Of a stretch of DNA of 64,000 nucleotides, positions 15,826-24,591 are shown one piece after another (the first letter of the stretch is position 1; each line of letters opens with the position of its first letter). The notes under the pieces were generated by a model that saw only the letters and a program-made list of their open reading frames with translations, was not told the origin of the DNA and made no database searches. Both the position numbers and the translations under genes were made by a program. Source of the stretch: an uncultured Eubacteriales bacterium (GTDB lineage: Bacteria > Bacillota > Clostridia > Christensenellales > Aristaeellaceae); contig CADBCY010000017.1 of NCBI GenBank assembly GCA_902793325.1, positions 1 to 64,000 on the forward strand. The letters are read 5' to 3'.

Positions 15826-17715
15826 ATGGATCGCGAACAATTCCTCAGCCTCTACCGCCACTCGCTGGCCCACATCCTGGCCAAGGCCGTCATGGAGATC
15901 TTCGGCAGGGACAACGTGCAAATCGCCATCGGCCCGCAGATCGCCGACGGCATGTACTACGACTTCCTGCTGCCCCGCAACCTCTCCACCGAGGACTTCC
16001 CCGAGATCGAAGCCAAGATGAAGGAGATCATGAAGCGCAAGGAGCCCTGGACCGTGAAGGAAGTCACCCGGGACGAGGCGCTGGAGATCTTCAGGGGCCA
16101 GAAGTACAAGGAGGAGCTCATCAACGACCTGCCCGAGGGCGAGAAGCTCACCGTCTACTACACCGGCGACGACTTCGTGGACCTGTGCCGCGGCCCTCAC
16201 GTGGAGAACTCCGCCGAGCTGCTCTCCGTGGCCTACAAGATCCGCTCCGTCTCCGGCGCGTACTGGCGCGGCGACGAGAAGCGCGATTCCCTGCAGCGCG
16301 TGTACGTGTACGCCTTCCCGGACCAGCAGCAGCTCAAGGCCCACCTGAACCTGATCCGCGAGGCCCAGGAGCGCGACCACAAGAAGCTGGGCAAGGAGCT
16401 GGAGCTGTTCATGTTCGACGAGACCGCGCCCGGCATGCCCTACTGGCTGCCCCGCGGCTGGAAGCTGTACCAGACCCTGCTGGCCTACTCCCGCAAGCTC
16501 CAGGAGAAGCACGGCTACACCGAGATCTCCGCGCCGCTGATCAACAAGAAGAAGCTGTGGCAGATCTCCGGCCACTGGGCGCACTACCAGAACAACATGT
16601 TCATGGTGCCCGGCGTGGCGGGCTTCATGGCCGCGGACGCCGAGATCCCCGGCGTGCTGGAGAACCTGCAGGACGGCCTGGACGAGACCGCCGACGTGAA
16701 GCTGGTGGCCGGCAGCCCCGTGTTCAACCGCGACGCCGAGGACACCATGGGCGCCAAGCCCATGAACTGCCCCAACGCCATGATGACCTACCGGCGCACC
16801 GTGCACAGCTACAAGGAGCTGCCCATCCGCTACAGCGAGTACGACGTGCTGCACCGCAAGGAGAAGTCCGGCCAGATGAACGGCCTGTTCCGCGTGCAGG
16901 AGTTCCGGCAGGACGACGACCACACCTTCGTCATGGAGAGCCAGATCGAGGATGAGATCGCCGACATCATCTCCATCGCCGACGAAATCTACGCCACCTT
17001 CGGCGTCACCTACCGCGCGGAGCTGTCCACCCGCCCGGAGGACTTCATGGGCGACATCGAGAGCTGGAACCGCGCCGAGGCGGCCCTGAAGAAGATCCTG
17101 GACGACAAGTACGGCGAGGGCGGCTACGAGGTCAACGAGGGCGACGGCGCCTTCTACGGCCCGAAGATCGACCTGCAGATCAAGGACGCCCTGGGCCGCG
17201 AGTGGCAGTGCGGCACCATCCAGCTCGACTTCCAGCTTCCCCACAACTTCGGCCTGACCTACGTCACCCCCGAGGGCGGCCAGGAAATGCCCATCGTCAT
17301 CCACCGCGCACTGTACGGCTCGCTGGAGCGCTTCATCGGCATCATCATCGAGAACTTCAAGGGCGCCTTCCCCTTCTGGCTCAGCCCCTATCAGGTGTGC
17401 GTGGTGCCCATCCGGCCCGAGCACAACGACTACGCGAAGAAGGTCGTCGAGCGCCTGGAGGACGAGGGCATCCGCGTGGAGGTGGACTACGCCGACAAGA
17501 ACATGAACGAGAAGATCAAGTTCGCCAAGACCATGAAGGACCCCTACATCGTCGTGGTGGGCGACAAGGAAGCGGCGGACGAGACCGTGGCCATCACCGT
17601 CCGCGGCCAGAAGCAGCAGCTGCACAACGTGCCGCTGGAGACCCTGGTGAAGATGTGCAACCGCATGAACGCCTCCCACAGCCTGGAGCTCCTCGCCCAG
17701 GCGCCGGAGGACTGA
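15826..17715 (+). CDS. thrS: threonyl-tRNA synthetase lacking the TGS domain
   Basis: 629 residues from ATG 15826, with AAAGGAG upstream; the frame back to 15721 is T-box sequence. It begins directly in the editing domain (RHSLAHILA zinc motif, later VDLCRGPHV), so the usual 60-residue TGS domain is absent. The class II core has SGHWAHYQNNMF, KPMNCPNAM, HRKEKSGQMNGLFR (motif 2 Arg and Glu present) and motif 3 near HRALYGSLERF. The C-terminal anticodon domain is about residues 525-629. An insertion of roughly 35 residues (VAGFMAADAEIPGV and on) sits between NNMF and KPMNCP. It should be an active ThrRS, although divergent. Confidence 0.93.
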   Translation: MDREQFLSLYRHSLAHILAKAVMEIFGRDNVQIAIGPQIADGMYYDFLLPRNLSTEDFPEIEAKMKEIMKRKEPWTVKEVTRDEALEIFRGQKYKEELINDLPEGEKLTVYYTGDDFVDLCRGPHVENSAELLSVAYKIRSVSGAYWRGDEKRDSLQRVYVYAFPDQQQLKAHLNLIREAQERDHKKLGKELELFMFDETAPGMPYWLPRGWKLYQTLLAYSRKLQEKHGYTEISAPLINKKKLWQISGHWAHYQNNMFMVPGVAGFMAADAEIPGVLENLQDGLDETADVKLVAGSPVFNRDAEDTMGAKPMNCPNAMMTYRRTVHSYKELPIRYSEYDVLHRKEKSGQMNGLFRVQEFRQDDDHTFVMESQIEDEIADIISIADEIYATFGVTYRAELSTRPEDFMGDIESWNRAEAALKKILDDKYGEGGYEVNEGDGAFYGPKIDLQIKDALGREWQCGTIQLDFQLPHNFGLTYVTPEGGQEMPIVIHRALYGSLERFIGIIIENFKGAFPFWLSPYQVCVVPIRPEHNDYAKKVVERLEDEGIRVEVDYADKNMNEKIKFAKTMKDPYIVVVGDKEAADETVAITVRGQKQQLHNVPLETLVKMCNRMNASHSLELLAQAPED

Positions 17716-17728
17716 TCCCCGCACGCAA

Positions 17729-17768
17729 AACCGCCGCGCGTCGACGACGCGCGGCGGTTCTTTTCTTG
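17729..17768 (+). terminator. terminator after thrS
   Basis: A 14-bp stem with GAC loop (17729-17759) followed by a T-rich tract (TTCTTTTCTT). Confidence 0.85.
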
Positions 17769-17825
17769 GCTAAATGCGGACAAGGGTCGGCGCGGCCCGC
17801 CCCGCGTTGCGGGGAACCGGGGCGG

Positions 17826-19718
17826 CTATCGGTTGCCCTTGCGCATTTCCTCCAGCCGGTGGGCCTTGATGGCGGGGTCGATGTACATGGACGTCTCGCC
17901 GGGGATCTCGTGGGCGAGTCCGCCGAACTCGAAGCGGCGGGTCTCGCCGGCGCGGTTCACGGCCAGCGCGCGGTAGTCGTCGCGCTGGCGCGCGCCGAAC
18001 ACGTCCCTGCCGCCGGTGATGCTGCGCTCCACGAGCACCACGTCCTTGCCGATGGCGGTCAGCTTCATGTCGCCGGTGCGCAGCGCGGGAATGCGCATGC
18101 GCTCGCGCATGATGGTGCGGTAGGTGTTCACCAGGCCCGCATCCTCCTGCCCCCAGGGATAGGTATGGCGGTTGTAGGGATCGGCCATGCCGGTGAGCCC
18201 GGCCTCGTCGCCGTAGTACAGGCAGGGCATGCCCGGCAGCGCGTTCACCAGCGCCCAGGCCATGATCATCCTGCGGCGGCCGCGGGCGTAGTCCTCGGGG
18301 CTCAGCACGAACGGGTGCCGGTACACGCGGTCGGGGGCCATGTCGCCGATGTCCGCCAGCATGTTGATGGCGCGGGCGGTGTCGTGGCTGCCCAGCAGGT
18401 TCATCAGCGAATAGAAGAAGGCGTCGGGCATGTTCTCGCGCAGGCTCAGCACGCGCCGCACAAACTGCTCCGCGTCGCAGCGGTAGGTCAGGAAATCCAG
18501 AATCGCCGCGCGCAGGGGGTAGTTCATGGCGCTGTCCAGCGTGTCGCCCAGGCAGTAGCAGCGGGTCTCGCCGTAGGCCACCTTGTTGCTGGGATCCTCC
18601 CACACCTCGCCGATCAGCGCGCTGTCGGGCTTCTCCCGGCGGATGCGGGTGCGCACCTTGCGGATGAAGTTCATCGGCAGCTCGTCGGCCACGTCCAGCC
18701 GCCAGCCGGAGGCGCCGGCCCGCAGCCAGTGCGCGGTGACGCTGTCGTCGTCCTCGATGATGAAGCGCTGGTAGCCCGGCGTCTCCTCGCGCACGTTGGG
18801 CAGGGTCTTGAAGCCCCACCAGGATTCGTACTCGTCCGGCCAGATGGTGAAGCAGTACCAGTCGCGGTAGGGGGACTCGGGGTCGTTGTACGCGCCGCCG
18901 GGGCCGTAGTGGCCGTCCTTGTTGAAGTAGCGGCTGTCGGAGCCGGTGTGGCTGAACACGCCGTCCAGGATCACGCGGATGCCCCGCACCGCCGCCGCCC
19001 GGCACAGGTCGCGGAAGTCCTCCTCGTTGCCGAAGCTGGGGTCGATCTGCATGTAATCGCCGGTGTTGTACTTGTGGTTGCTGCGCGCCTTGAAGATGGG
19101 GTTCAGGTACAGCACCGTCACGCCCAGCCCCTGGATGTAGTCCAGCTTCCGCTGGATGCCGCGCAGGTTGCCGCCGAAGTGGTCGTTGTTGCAGTTGTCG
19201 CCGTACTTGTCGTCGTTGATGATCAGCGCCGGGTCGTCGTCCCAGTGCACGTGGTAGTAGCTGGCGGGCGGCAGGTTGCGCGGGTCGGGCTTGCCGATGG
19301 CGCAGAAGCGGTCCACCATAATCTGCATCATCATGCCGTTGCGCAGCCACTCCGGGGTGCGGTAATCGGGGTCGTACACGGTAATCTGGTAGCCCTCGGG
19401 CTCGCGGTCCAGCACCTCCCCCGCGCCGCCCAGGCCGTCCCAGGCATTGCCCAGGAAGAGCCGTCGGCCGCCGGCGTCCTCGGCGACGAAGAAGTACCAC
19501 ATCAGCCCCGGCTGCTCCGGCAGGCGCAGCGTGCACACGTAGAGGTCGTCCCGGGCGCGGTCCATGGGCAGCCAGGTCTCGTTGTCCTGCCACCACAGCC
19601 GCAGCCACGCCCGGGCCACGCCCTCCGCGCGCAGGCGCAGGCAAATCTCCCCCCTGCAGGGCTGCGCCCCCATGGGCGAACGGTATTCGGGATCGCGGGA
19701 ATCGTGGTAGAGTTGCAT
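17826..19718 (-). CDS. GH13 alpha-amylase family enzyme (neopullulanase / cyclomaltodextrinase-like)
   Basis: 630 residues from ATG 19718, which sits 8 nt after AAGGAG; the ATG at 19724 would be only 2 nt away. Residues 1-125 are an N-terminal beta domain typical of maltogenic amylases and neopullulanases. The barrel carries the GH13 residues: GWRLDVADE (nucleophile D342), IGEVWED (acid/base E371) and GSHDTAR (D446). There is no signal peptide, so it acts in the cytoplasm on imported malto-oligosaccharides or stored glucan. It lies 137 bp downstream of glgP on the same strand, probably in one transcription unit. The exact specificity cannot be fixed from sequence. Confidence 0.9.
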   Translation of the reverse strand: MQLYHDSRDPEYRSPMGAQPCRGEICLRLRAEGVARAWLRLWWQDNETWLPMDRARDDLYVCTLRLPEQPGLMWYFFVAEDAGGRRLFLGNAWDGLGGAGEVLDREPEGYQITVYDPDYRTPEWLRNGMMMQIMVDRFCAIGKPDPRNLPPASYYHVHWDDDPALIINDDKYGDNCNNDHFGGNLRGIQRKLDYIQGLGVTVLYLNPIFKARSNHKYNTGDYMQIDPSFGNEEDFRDLCRAAAVRGIRVILDGVFSHTGSDSRYFNKDGHYGPGGAYNDPESPYRDWYCFTIWPDEYESWWGFKTLPNVREETPGYQRFIIEDDDSVTAHWLRAGASGWRLDVADELPMNFIRKVRTRIRREKPDSALIGEVWEDPSNKVAYGETRCYCLGDTLDSAMNYPLRAAILDFLTYRCDAEQFVRRVLSLRENMPDAFFYSLMNLLGSHDTARAINMLADIGDMAPDRVYRHPFVLSPEDYARGRRRMIMAWALVNALPGMPCLYYGDEAGLTGMADPYNRHTYPWGQEDAGLVNTYRTIMRERMRIPALRTGDMKLTAIGKDVVLVERSITGGRDVFGARQRDDYRALAVNRAGETRRFEFGGLAHEIPGETSMYIDPAIKAHRLEEMRKGNR

Positions 19719-19760
19719 GGACATCGCTCCTTGGGATGGGAAATTCAAGGGATGATTTAC

Positions 19761-19847
19761 GCGAAAGGACAGCGTCATTAGACGCTGTCTTTCGCGGGAT
19801 TATTCCGGAACCCGGGCGGGCTTTCCGACGCCCCCGCGCCGGGTTCC
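19761..19847 (-). repeat. two intercistronic hairpins between glgP and the GH13 gene
   Basis: Stem 1 (19761-19797) pairs GACAGCGTC with GACGCTGTC and continues into CGCGAAA/TTTCGCG with one bulge. Stem 2 pairs 19807-19815 with 19839-19847. Neither has a U-run on the minus strand, so they look like mRNA-stabilising or processing structures rather than terminators. Confidence 0.55.
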
Positions 19848-19855
19848 CTGTTCGA

Positions 19856-22303
19856 TCAGAGCGCCAACGGCTTCAGGTGCCAGATCTTGTTGTTGTACTC
19901 GCTGATGGTGCGGTCGGAGGTGAAGAAGCTGGAGCTGGCGGTATTCAGCACCGCCTTGCGCAGCCACAGGTCGCGCTGGTCGAAGTCGCGGAACACCTGG
20001 CGGGAGGTGTTCACGTAGTCCGACAGGTCCTGCAGCACGAAGTAGGGATCGGCCATGCCGCCGTTGTCGCCGAACAGCAGCGAGTGGTAGATCTCCTGGA
20101 ACATGCGGTGGTTCTCGCGGCACAGCGTGCCGTCGATCAACTGCTCCATCACGCGGCGCACGCGGGGGTTGGTCTCGTAGATCTCATGGGCCTTGTAGGT
20201 GGGATAGTTCGCCTCCACCTCGTGGGCCTTCAGGCCGAAGATGTAGATGTTCTCCGGGCCGACCTGGTCGTAGATCTCGCAGTTCGCGCCGTCCATGGTG
20301 CCCAGCGTGACCGCGCCGTTCATCATGAACTTCATGTTGCCGGTGCCGCTGGCCTCCTTGCCCGCGGTGGAAATCTGCTCGGACACGTCGGTGGCGGGCA
20401 TCAGCGCCTCGGCCACGGACACGCAGTAGTTCTCCAGGAATACCACGTTGATGAGCTTGTTGGTGACGGGGTTGTTCCGGACCAGATCCGCCACGGAGTT
20501 GATGAGCTTGATGGTCATCTTGGCGCGCTGGTAGCTGGGGGCCGCCTTCGCGCCGAAGATGAAGGTCACCGGGCGGAAGTCCCAGTCGGGATGCTCGATG
20601 ACGTCGTTGTACATGGCCAGGATGCGCAGCGCGTTCATGATCTGGCGCTTGTACTCGTGCAGGCGCTTGGCCTGGGCGTCGAACAGGCTGTCGGGCTGCA
20701 TCTCGATGCCCTGCATGCGGTATACGCGGTCCGCCAGGTGCAGCTTGTTGTGGTATTTCACTTCGGCGAACTTCTCGCGGAACGCCTTGTCGTCGGCGAA
20801 GGGCTTCAGCTCCGCCAGGCGGTCGAAGTCCTTGCGCCAGCCGTCGCCGATGGCCTCGTCGATCAGCGCGGACAGCTCGGGGTTGCACTGCATCAGCCAG
20901 CGGCGATGGGTGATGCCGTTGGTGATGGACACGAACTTGCTGGGCTGCATCTGGTAGTAGTCGTGGAAGGTGTCGCGCTTCAGGATGTCGGTGTGGATGG
21001 CGGACACGCCGTTCACGGAGTGCGCGTAGGCCACCGACAGGTTCGCCATGTGCACCTTGTCGTAGGCCAGTATGGCCATGTGGCCGATGCGCTCCCACTG
21101 GCCGGGATAGGCGTTCCACAGGCGCGCGCACAGGCGGCTGTTCATCTCCTGGAGGATCATGTAGATGCGGGGCAACTGCTGCGCGAACAGCTCCTCGGGC
21201 CACTTCTCCAGCGCCTCGGAGAGCACGGTGTGGTTGGTGTAGGCGAAGGTGCGGCGGCAGATGTTCTCCGCGGCGTCCCAGCCCAGGTCGTGATCGTCCA
21301 TCAGGATGCGCATCAGCTCCGGGATGGCCACGGCGGGATGGGTGTCGTTGATGTGGATGGCCACCTTGTCCGGGAAGATGGACCAGTTGTAGCCGTAGGT
21401 GTCGATGAACTCCTTCACCGCGAACTGGATGGACGCGGAGGAGAAGAAGTACTGCTGCCGCAGCCGCAGCTCCTTGCCCTGCAGGGTCTCGTCCGCGGGA
21501 TACAGGATCTTGGAGATGACCTCCGCCAGCTCCCGCTCCTCGGCGGCGCGCACATACTGGCCCTGGTTGAAGCTCTTCATGTCGATCTGGTTCACCGCGC
21601 GGGCGCTCCAGGTGCGCAGGAAGTTGACCATGGTGCTGTCGTAGCCCACCACGGGGATGTCGTAGGGCACGGCCATGACGGTCTTGTAGTCGGTGTGGCG
21701 GAACACCATGCGGCCGTTCTCCTCCGCGGTCTCCACCTTGCCGCCGAAGTGCACCTCCACGGTCTGGTTGGGGCGGGGGATCTCCCAGATGTTGCCGCTG
21801 GTCAGCCAGTTGTCGGGCACCTCCACCTGGTAGCCGTCCACCAGCTTCTGGCGGAACAGGCCGTACTCATAGCGGATGGTGCAGCCCATGGCGGGCAGCT
21901 TCAGCGTGGTCAGGCTGTCCAGGAAGCAGGCGGCCAGGCGGCCCAGGCCGCCGTTGCCCAGGCCCGGCTCCGGCTCCTTTTCAAAGACCACGGTGCGGTC
22001 GATGCCCAGCTCCTCCATGGCCTTGATGTAGTTCTTCTCGTTGACCAGGTTCACCATGTTGTTGTGCAGCGCGCGGCCGATCAGGAACTCGGCGCTGAGG
22101 TAGTACACCTTCTTGGCGCCCGCCTCCTTGCGCACGTCGCGGGACGCGGTGCGGCGCGCCATGATCTCGTCGCGCACCACCAGCGCCAGCGCCTCGTACA
22201 GCTGCTCGGGCGTCGCGTCGGTCGTCTCGCAGGCAAACTGCGTGCGCAGCTTGTTGACGATGCTGTTCTTGATTTCAGCGACGGTCATGCGTTTGAATTC
22301 CAC
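19856..22303 (-). CDS. glgP: glycogen phosphorylase
   Basis: 815 residues from a GTG at 22303, about 8 nt after GGAGG; the ATG at 22288 is too far from it, and the frame upstream to 22390 covers the promoter. Full-length GT35 enzyme with YLSAEFLIGR, GNGGLGRLAACFLDS, the TNHTVLSEALEKW segment and the PLP-lysine segment GTGNMKFMMNGAVTLG. It releases glucose-1-phosphate from glycogen or maltodextrins in the cytoplasm. It is the second phosphorylase in the window; the other is fused to MalQ. It has its own promoter and is followed by the GH13 amylase. Confidence 0.95.
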   Translation of the reverse strand: MEFKRMTVAEIKNSIVNKLRTQFACETTDATPEQLYEALALVVRDEIMARRTASRDVRKEAGAKKVYYLSAEFLIGRALHNNMVNLVNEKNYIKAMEELGIDRTVVFEKEPEPGLGNGGLGRLAACFLDSLTTLKLPAMGCTIRYEYGLFRQKLVDGYQVEVPDNWLTSGNIWEIPRPNQTVEVHFGGKVETAEENGRMVFRHTDYKTVMAVPYDIPVVGYDSTMVNFLRTWSARAVNQIDMKSFNQGQYVRAAEERELAEVISKILYPADETLQGKELRLRQQYFFSSASIQFAVKEFIDTYGYNWSIFPDKVAIHINDTHPAVAIPELMRILMDDHDLGWDAAENICRRTFAYTNHTVLSEALEKWPEELFAQQLPRIYMILQEMNSRLCARLWNAYPGQWERIGHMAILAYDKVHMANLSVAYAHSVNGVSAIHTDILKRDTFHDYYQMQPSKFVSITNGITHRRWLMQCNPELSALIDEAIGDGWRKDFDRLAELKPFADDKAFREKFAEVKYHNKLHLADRVYRMQGIEMQPDSLFDAQAKRLHEYKRQIMNALRILAMYNDVIEHPDWDFRPVTFIFGAKAAPSYQRAKMTIKLINSVADLVRNNPVTNKLINVVFLENYCVSVAEALMPATDVSEQISTAGKEASGTGNMKFMMNGAVTLGTMDGANCEIYDQVGPENIYIFGLKAHEVEANYPTYKAHEIYETNPRVRRVMEQLIDGTLCRENHRMFQEIYHSLLFGDNGGMADPYFVLQDLSDYVNTSRQVFRDFDQRDLWLRKAVLNTASSSFFTSDRTISEYNNKIWHLKPLAL

Positions 22304-22656
22304 GATAACACCTCCGGTATCGATGAGGGCAAATTCGAAAGTCCATGTTTCACTATAGCACATCTGCGGCCATTCCGCAACGTATGCCATGTTTATTTTT
22401 CGATTGAATCCCGCACGTTCGGGGCGTTTTGGGCATTATTATACGAAGCGCCGCCCCGAAACCGGCCCGCGCGGATGCGGGGGCGGGGGCCGGAATGCGG
22501 GGGCGACATCCCCTTTCGCGCGCATGTTGAATGATCGCATGCAAAAAAATGCAAATTTAACCTGAATCCCCTCAATAATAACATGGATTTGGGCAAGGAG
22601 ATATGATAGAATATCAAAAAGTGAAAATCATCATTTGGGAAGGGCCTGATCGCGCG
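22304..22656. other. divergent intergenic region between glgP and an aminotransferase
   Basis: No gene. It contains the glgP promoter (listed separately), an AT-rich centre near 22385-22445 and, at 22604-22612, an extended -10 (TGATAGAAT) that may serve the rightward aminotransferase. An ATG at 22603 follows AAGGAG by only 2 nt and overlaps that -10, so it was not used as a start. Confidence 0.5.
22352..22380 (-). promoter_or_regulatory. promoter of glgP
   Basis: Minus strand TTGCGG (22380-22375), 17-bp spacer, TATAGT (22357-22352), about 49 nt before the GTG start. Confidence 0.7.
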
Positions 22657-23946
22657 ATGAAAACCTACGCAGAAATGACCTGTGAAGAGCTGACAAAGGA
22701 AGTCGAGCAGCTGAAAAAGGAATATCATCAGTTCCAGAAAATGGAGCTGCGGCTGAACATGAGCCGCGGCAAGCCCTGCCAGGAGCAGTTGAACCTGTCC
22801 ATGCACATGATGGACGTGCTGGATTCAAACAGCGACCTGACCTGCGAGGACGGCACCGACTGCCGCAACTACGGCGCGCTGACCGGCATCGACGAGGCGC
22901 GGGAGCTGCTGGGCGACATGATGGAGAACAACCCCAAGGACATCATCATCTACGGCAACTCCAGCCTGAACGTGATGTACGACACCGTCTCCCGCGCCTA
23001 CACCCACGGCATCATGGGCTCCACGCCCTGGTGCAAGCTGGACCGGGTGAAGTTCCTCTGCCCGGTGCCCGGCTACGACCGGCACTTCGCCATCACCGAG
23101 TACTTCGGCATCGAGATGATCCCCGTGCCCATGACGCCCACCGGCCCGCAGATGGACCTGGTGGAAAAGCTGGTGGCCGAGGACGCGACCATCAAGGGCA
23201 TCTGGTGCGTGCCGAAGTATTCCAACCCGCAGGGCTTTTCCTACAGCGACGAGACCGTGCGCCGCTTCGCGCGGCTGAAGCCCGCCGCCCCGGACTTCCG
23301 CATCTTCTGGGACAACGCCTACGGCATGCACCACCTGTACGACGAAAAGCAGGACTACCTGATCGAGATCCTGGCGGAGTGCAAGCGCGCCGGCAACCCC
23401 GACCTGGTGTACAAGTTCGCCTCCACCAGCAAGATCACCTTCCCCGGCTCCGGCATCGCCGCGCTGGCCACGTCCCCGAACAACATGGAGGACATCTGCA
23501 ACCAGCTGCGCCGCCAGACCATCGGCCATGACAAGGTGAACCAATTGCGCCACGTGCGCTTCTTCGGCGACATCCACGGCATGGTGGAGCACATGCGCAA
23601 GCACGCCGACATCCTGCGCCCCAAGTTCGAGCTGGTGGAGAACACGCTGGAGGAGGAGCTGGGCGGCCTGGGGATCGGCACCTGGACCGAGCCCCTGGGC
23701 GGTTACTTCATGCACTTCGAAAGCCTGCCCGGCTGCGCGAAGGCCATCGTGGCGCGGGCCAAGAAGGCCGGCGTGGTGATGACCGGCGCCGGCGCCACCT
23801 GGCCCTACGGCAAGGACCCCAACGACAACAGCATCCGCATCGCGCCGTCCTACCCTTCCCTCCAGGACCTGGGCGTGGCGGCCCGGCTGTTCGCGCTGTG
23901 CGTGAAGCTGGTCAGCGCGGAGAAGCTGCTGGCGGAGAAAAAATAG
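22657..23946 (+). CDS. PLP-dependent class I aminotransferase (Pfam Asp_aminotransf, PF12897-type)
   Basis: 429 residues from ATG 22657; related proteins begin MKTYxEM in the same way. The large domain has RGKPCQEQLNLS near the N-terminus, GNSSLNVMYD, WCVPKYSNPQGFSYS and WDNAYGMHHL, and the Schiff-base lysine lies in ASTSKITFPGSG. This subgroup is annotated as aspartate-type aminotransferase. The substrate is uncertain. It stands alone between the divergent glgP and the Lrp-aminotransferase operon. Confidence 0.88.
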   Translation: MKTYAEMTCEELTKEVEQLKKEYHQFQKMELRLNMSRGKPCQEQLNLSMHMMDVLDSNSDLTCEDGTDCRNYGALTGIDEARELLGDMMENNPKDIIIYGNSSLNVMYDTVSRAYTHGIMGSTPWCKLDRVKFLCPVPGYDRHFAITEYFGIEMIPVPMTPTGPQMDLVEKLVAEDATIKGIWCVPKYSNPQGFSYSDETVRRFARLKPAAPDFRIFWDNAYGMHHLYDEKQDYLIEILAECKRAGNPDLVYKFASTSKITFPGSGIAALATSPNNMEDICNQLRRQTIGHDKVNQLRHVRFFGDIHGMVEHMRKHADILRPKFELVENTLEEELGGLGIGTWTEPLGGYFMHFESLPGCAKAIVARAKKAGVVMTGAGATWPYGKDPNDNSIRIAPSYPSLQDLGVAARLFALCVKLVSAEKLLAEKK

Positions 23947-23988
23947 CCGCCGGTCGCGCATCTTCGCGGATTTGAAACGCACACCGCC

Positions 23989-24017
23989 TTGACCTCGCGC
24001 CGCAAACCCACTATAAT
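23989..24017 (+). promoter_or_regulatory. promoter of the Lrp-aminotransferase operon
   Basis: TTGACC (23989-23994), 17-bp spacer, perfect TATAAT (24012-24017). Confidence 0.82.
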
Positions 24018-24031
24018 ACCCTTGACACAGC

Positions 24032-24066
24032 CGCCGGGGGCTCCGATGGCGCATCGGCCTCCGGCG
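24032..24066 (+). promoter_or_regulatory. strong hairpin in the Lrp leader
   Basis: CGCCGG pairs with CCGGCG, and an inner CCGATG pairs with CATCGG around GCG. It begins within 10 nt of the expected transcription start and ends 29 nt before AAGGAGG. It may stabilise the mRNA or regulate it. Confidence 0.5.
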
Positions 24067-24111
24067 ACGCCTATGATCCGAACGACAGTACCGCAAGGAG
24101 GACATTCCCCT

Positions 24112-24591
24112 ATGGACGAGCTCTTGACCCTGCTGGAAAAAGACGGACGGCAGACCCCGCAGCAGCTGGCGACCATGCTGGGCCGCGCGGAGCAGGACGT
24201 GGTCGCGGACATCGCCCGCTACGAATCCGAGCACATCATCCTGGGCTATCCCACCCTGATCGACTGGACCAAGACCGACGACGAGCTGGTCACGGCGCTC
24301 ATCGAGGTGCGCATCGCCCCGCAGCGCGGCGACGGCTTTGACCGCATCGCCGAGCGCATCTACCAGTACGAAGAAGTAGAGAGCCTCTACCTCATGTCCG
24401 GCGCCTATGACCTGGCCGTGACCATCACCGGCCGCTCCCTGCGCGAGGTGGCGGAGTTCGTGCACGCGCGGCTGGCCATCATCGAGGGCGTCACCGGTAC
24501 GGCCACGCACTTCATCCTCAAGAAGTACAAGGAGAAGAACCACATCTTCCCCAAGCTGCCCGAGCAGGAAGAGAGGCTGTTGTTCATATGA
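24112..24591 (+). CDS. Lrp/AsnC-family transcriptional regulator
   Basis: 159 residues from ATG 24112, preceded by AAGGAGGAC. Residues 1-50 form a winged helix-turn-helix, and 65-145 the RAM/ACT-like effector domain that binds amino acids and forms dimers and octamers. It overlaps the downstream aminotransferase by ATGA, so regulator and enzyme are made together. It probably senses an amino acid linked to that aminotransferase and may control its own operon. The ligand is not visible in the sequence. Confidence 0.9.
   Translation: MDELLTLLEKDGRQTPQQLATMLGRAEQDVVADIARYESEHIILGYPTLIDWTKTDDELVTALIEVRIAPQRGDGFDRIAERIYQYEEVESLYLMSGAYDLAVTITGRSLREVAEFVHARLAIIEGVTGTATHFILKKYKEKNHIFPKLPEQEERLLFI

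Noticed and set aside
17202..19781. 859-codon plus-strand open frame
   Set aside because: It is antisense to the 3' part of thrS and the GH13 gene, rich in His/Val/Ala/Arg from GC-biased codons, and resembles no family.
22603..22656. Earlier start of the aminotransferase at 22603
   Set aside because: The AAGGAG is only 2 nt away, the sequence overlaps a better -10 match, and relatives start at the equivalent of 22657.
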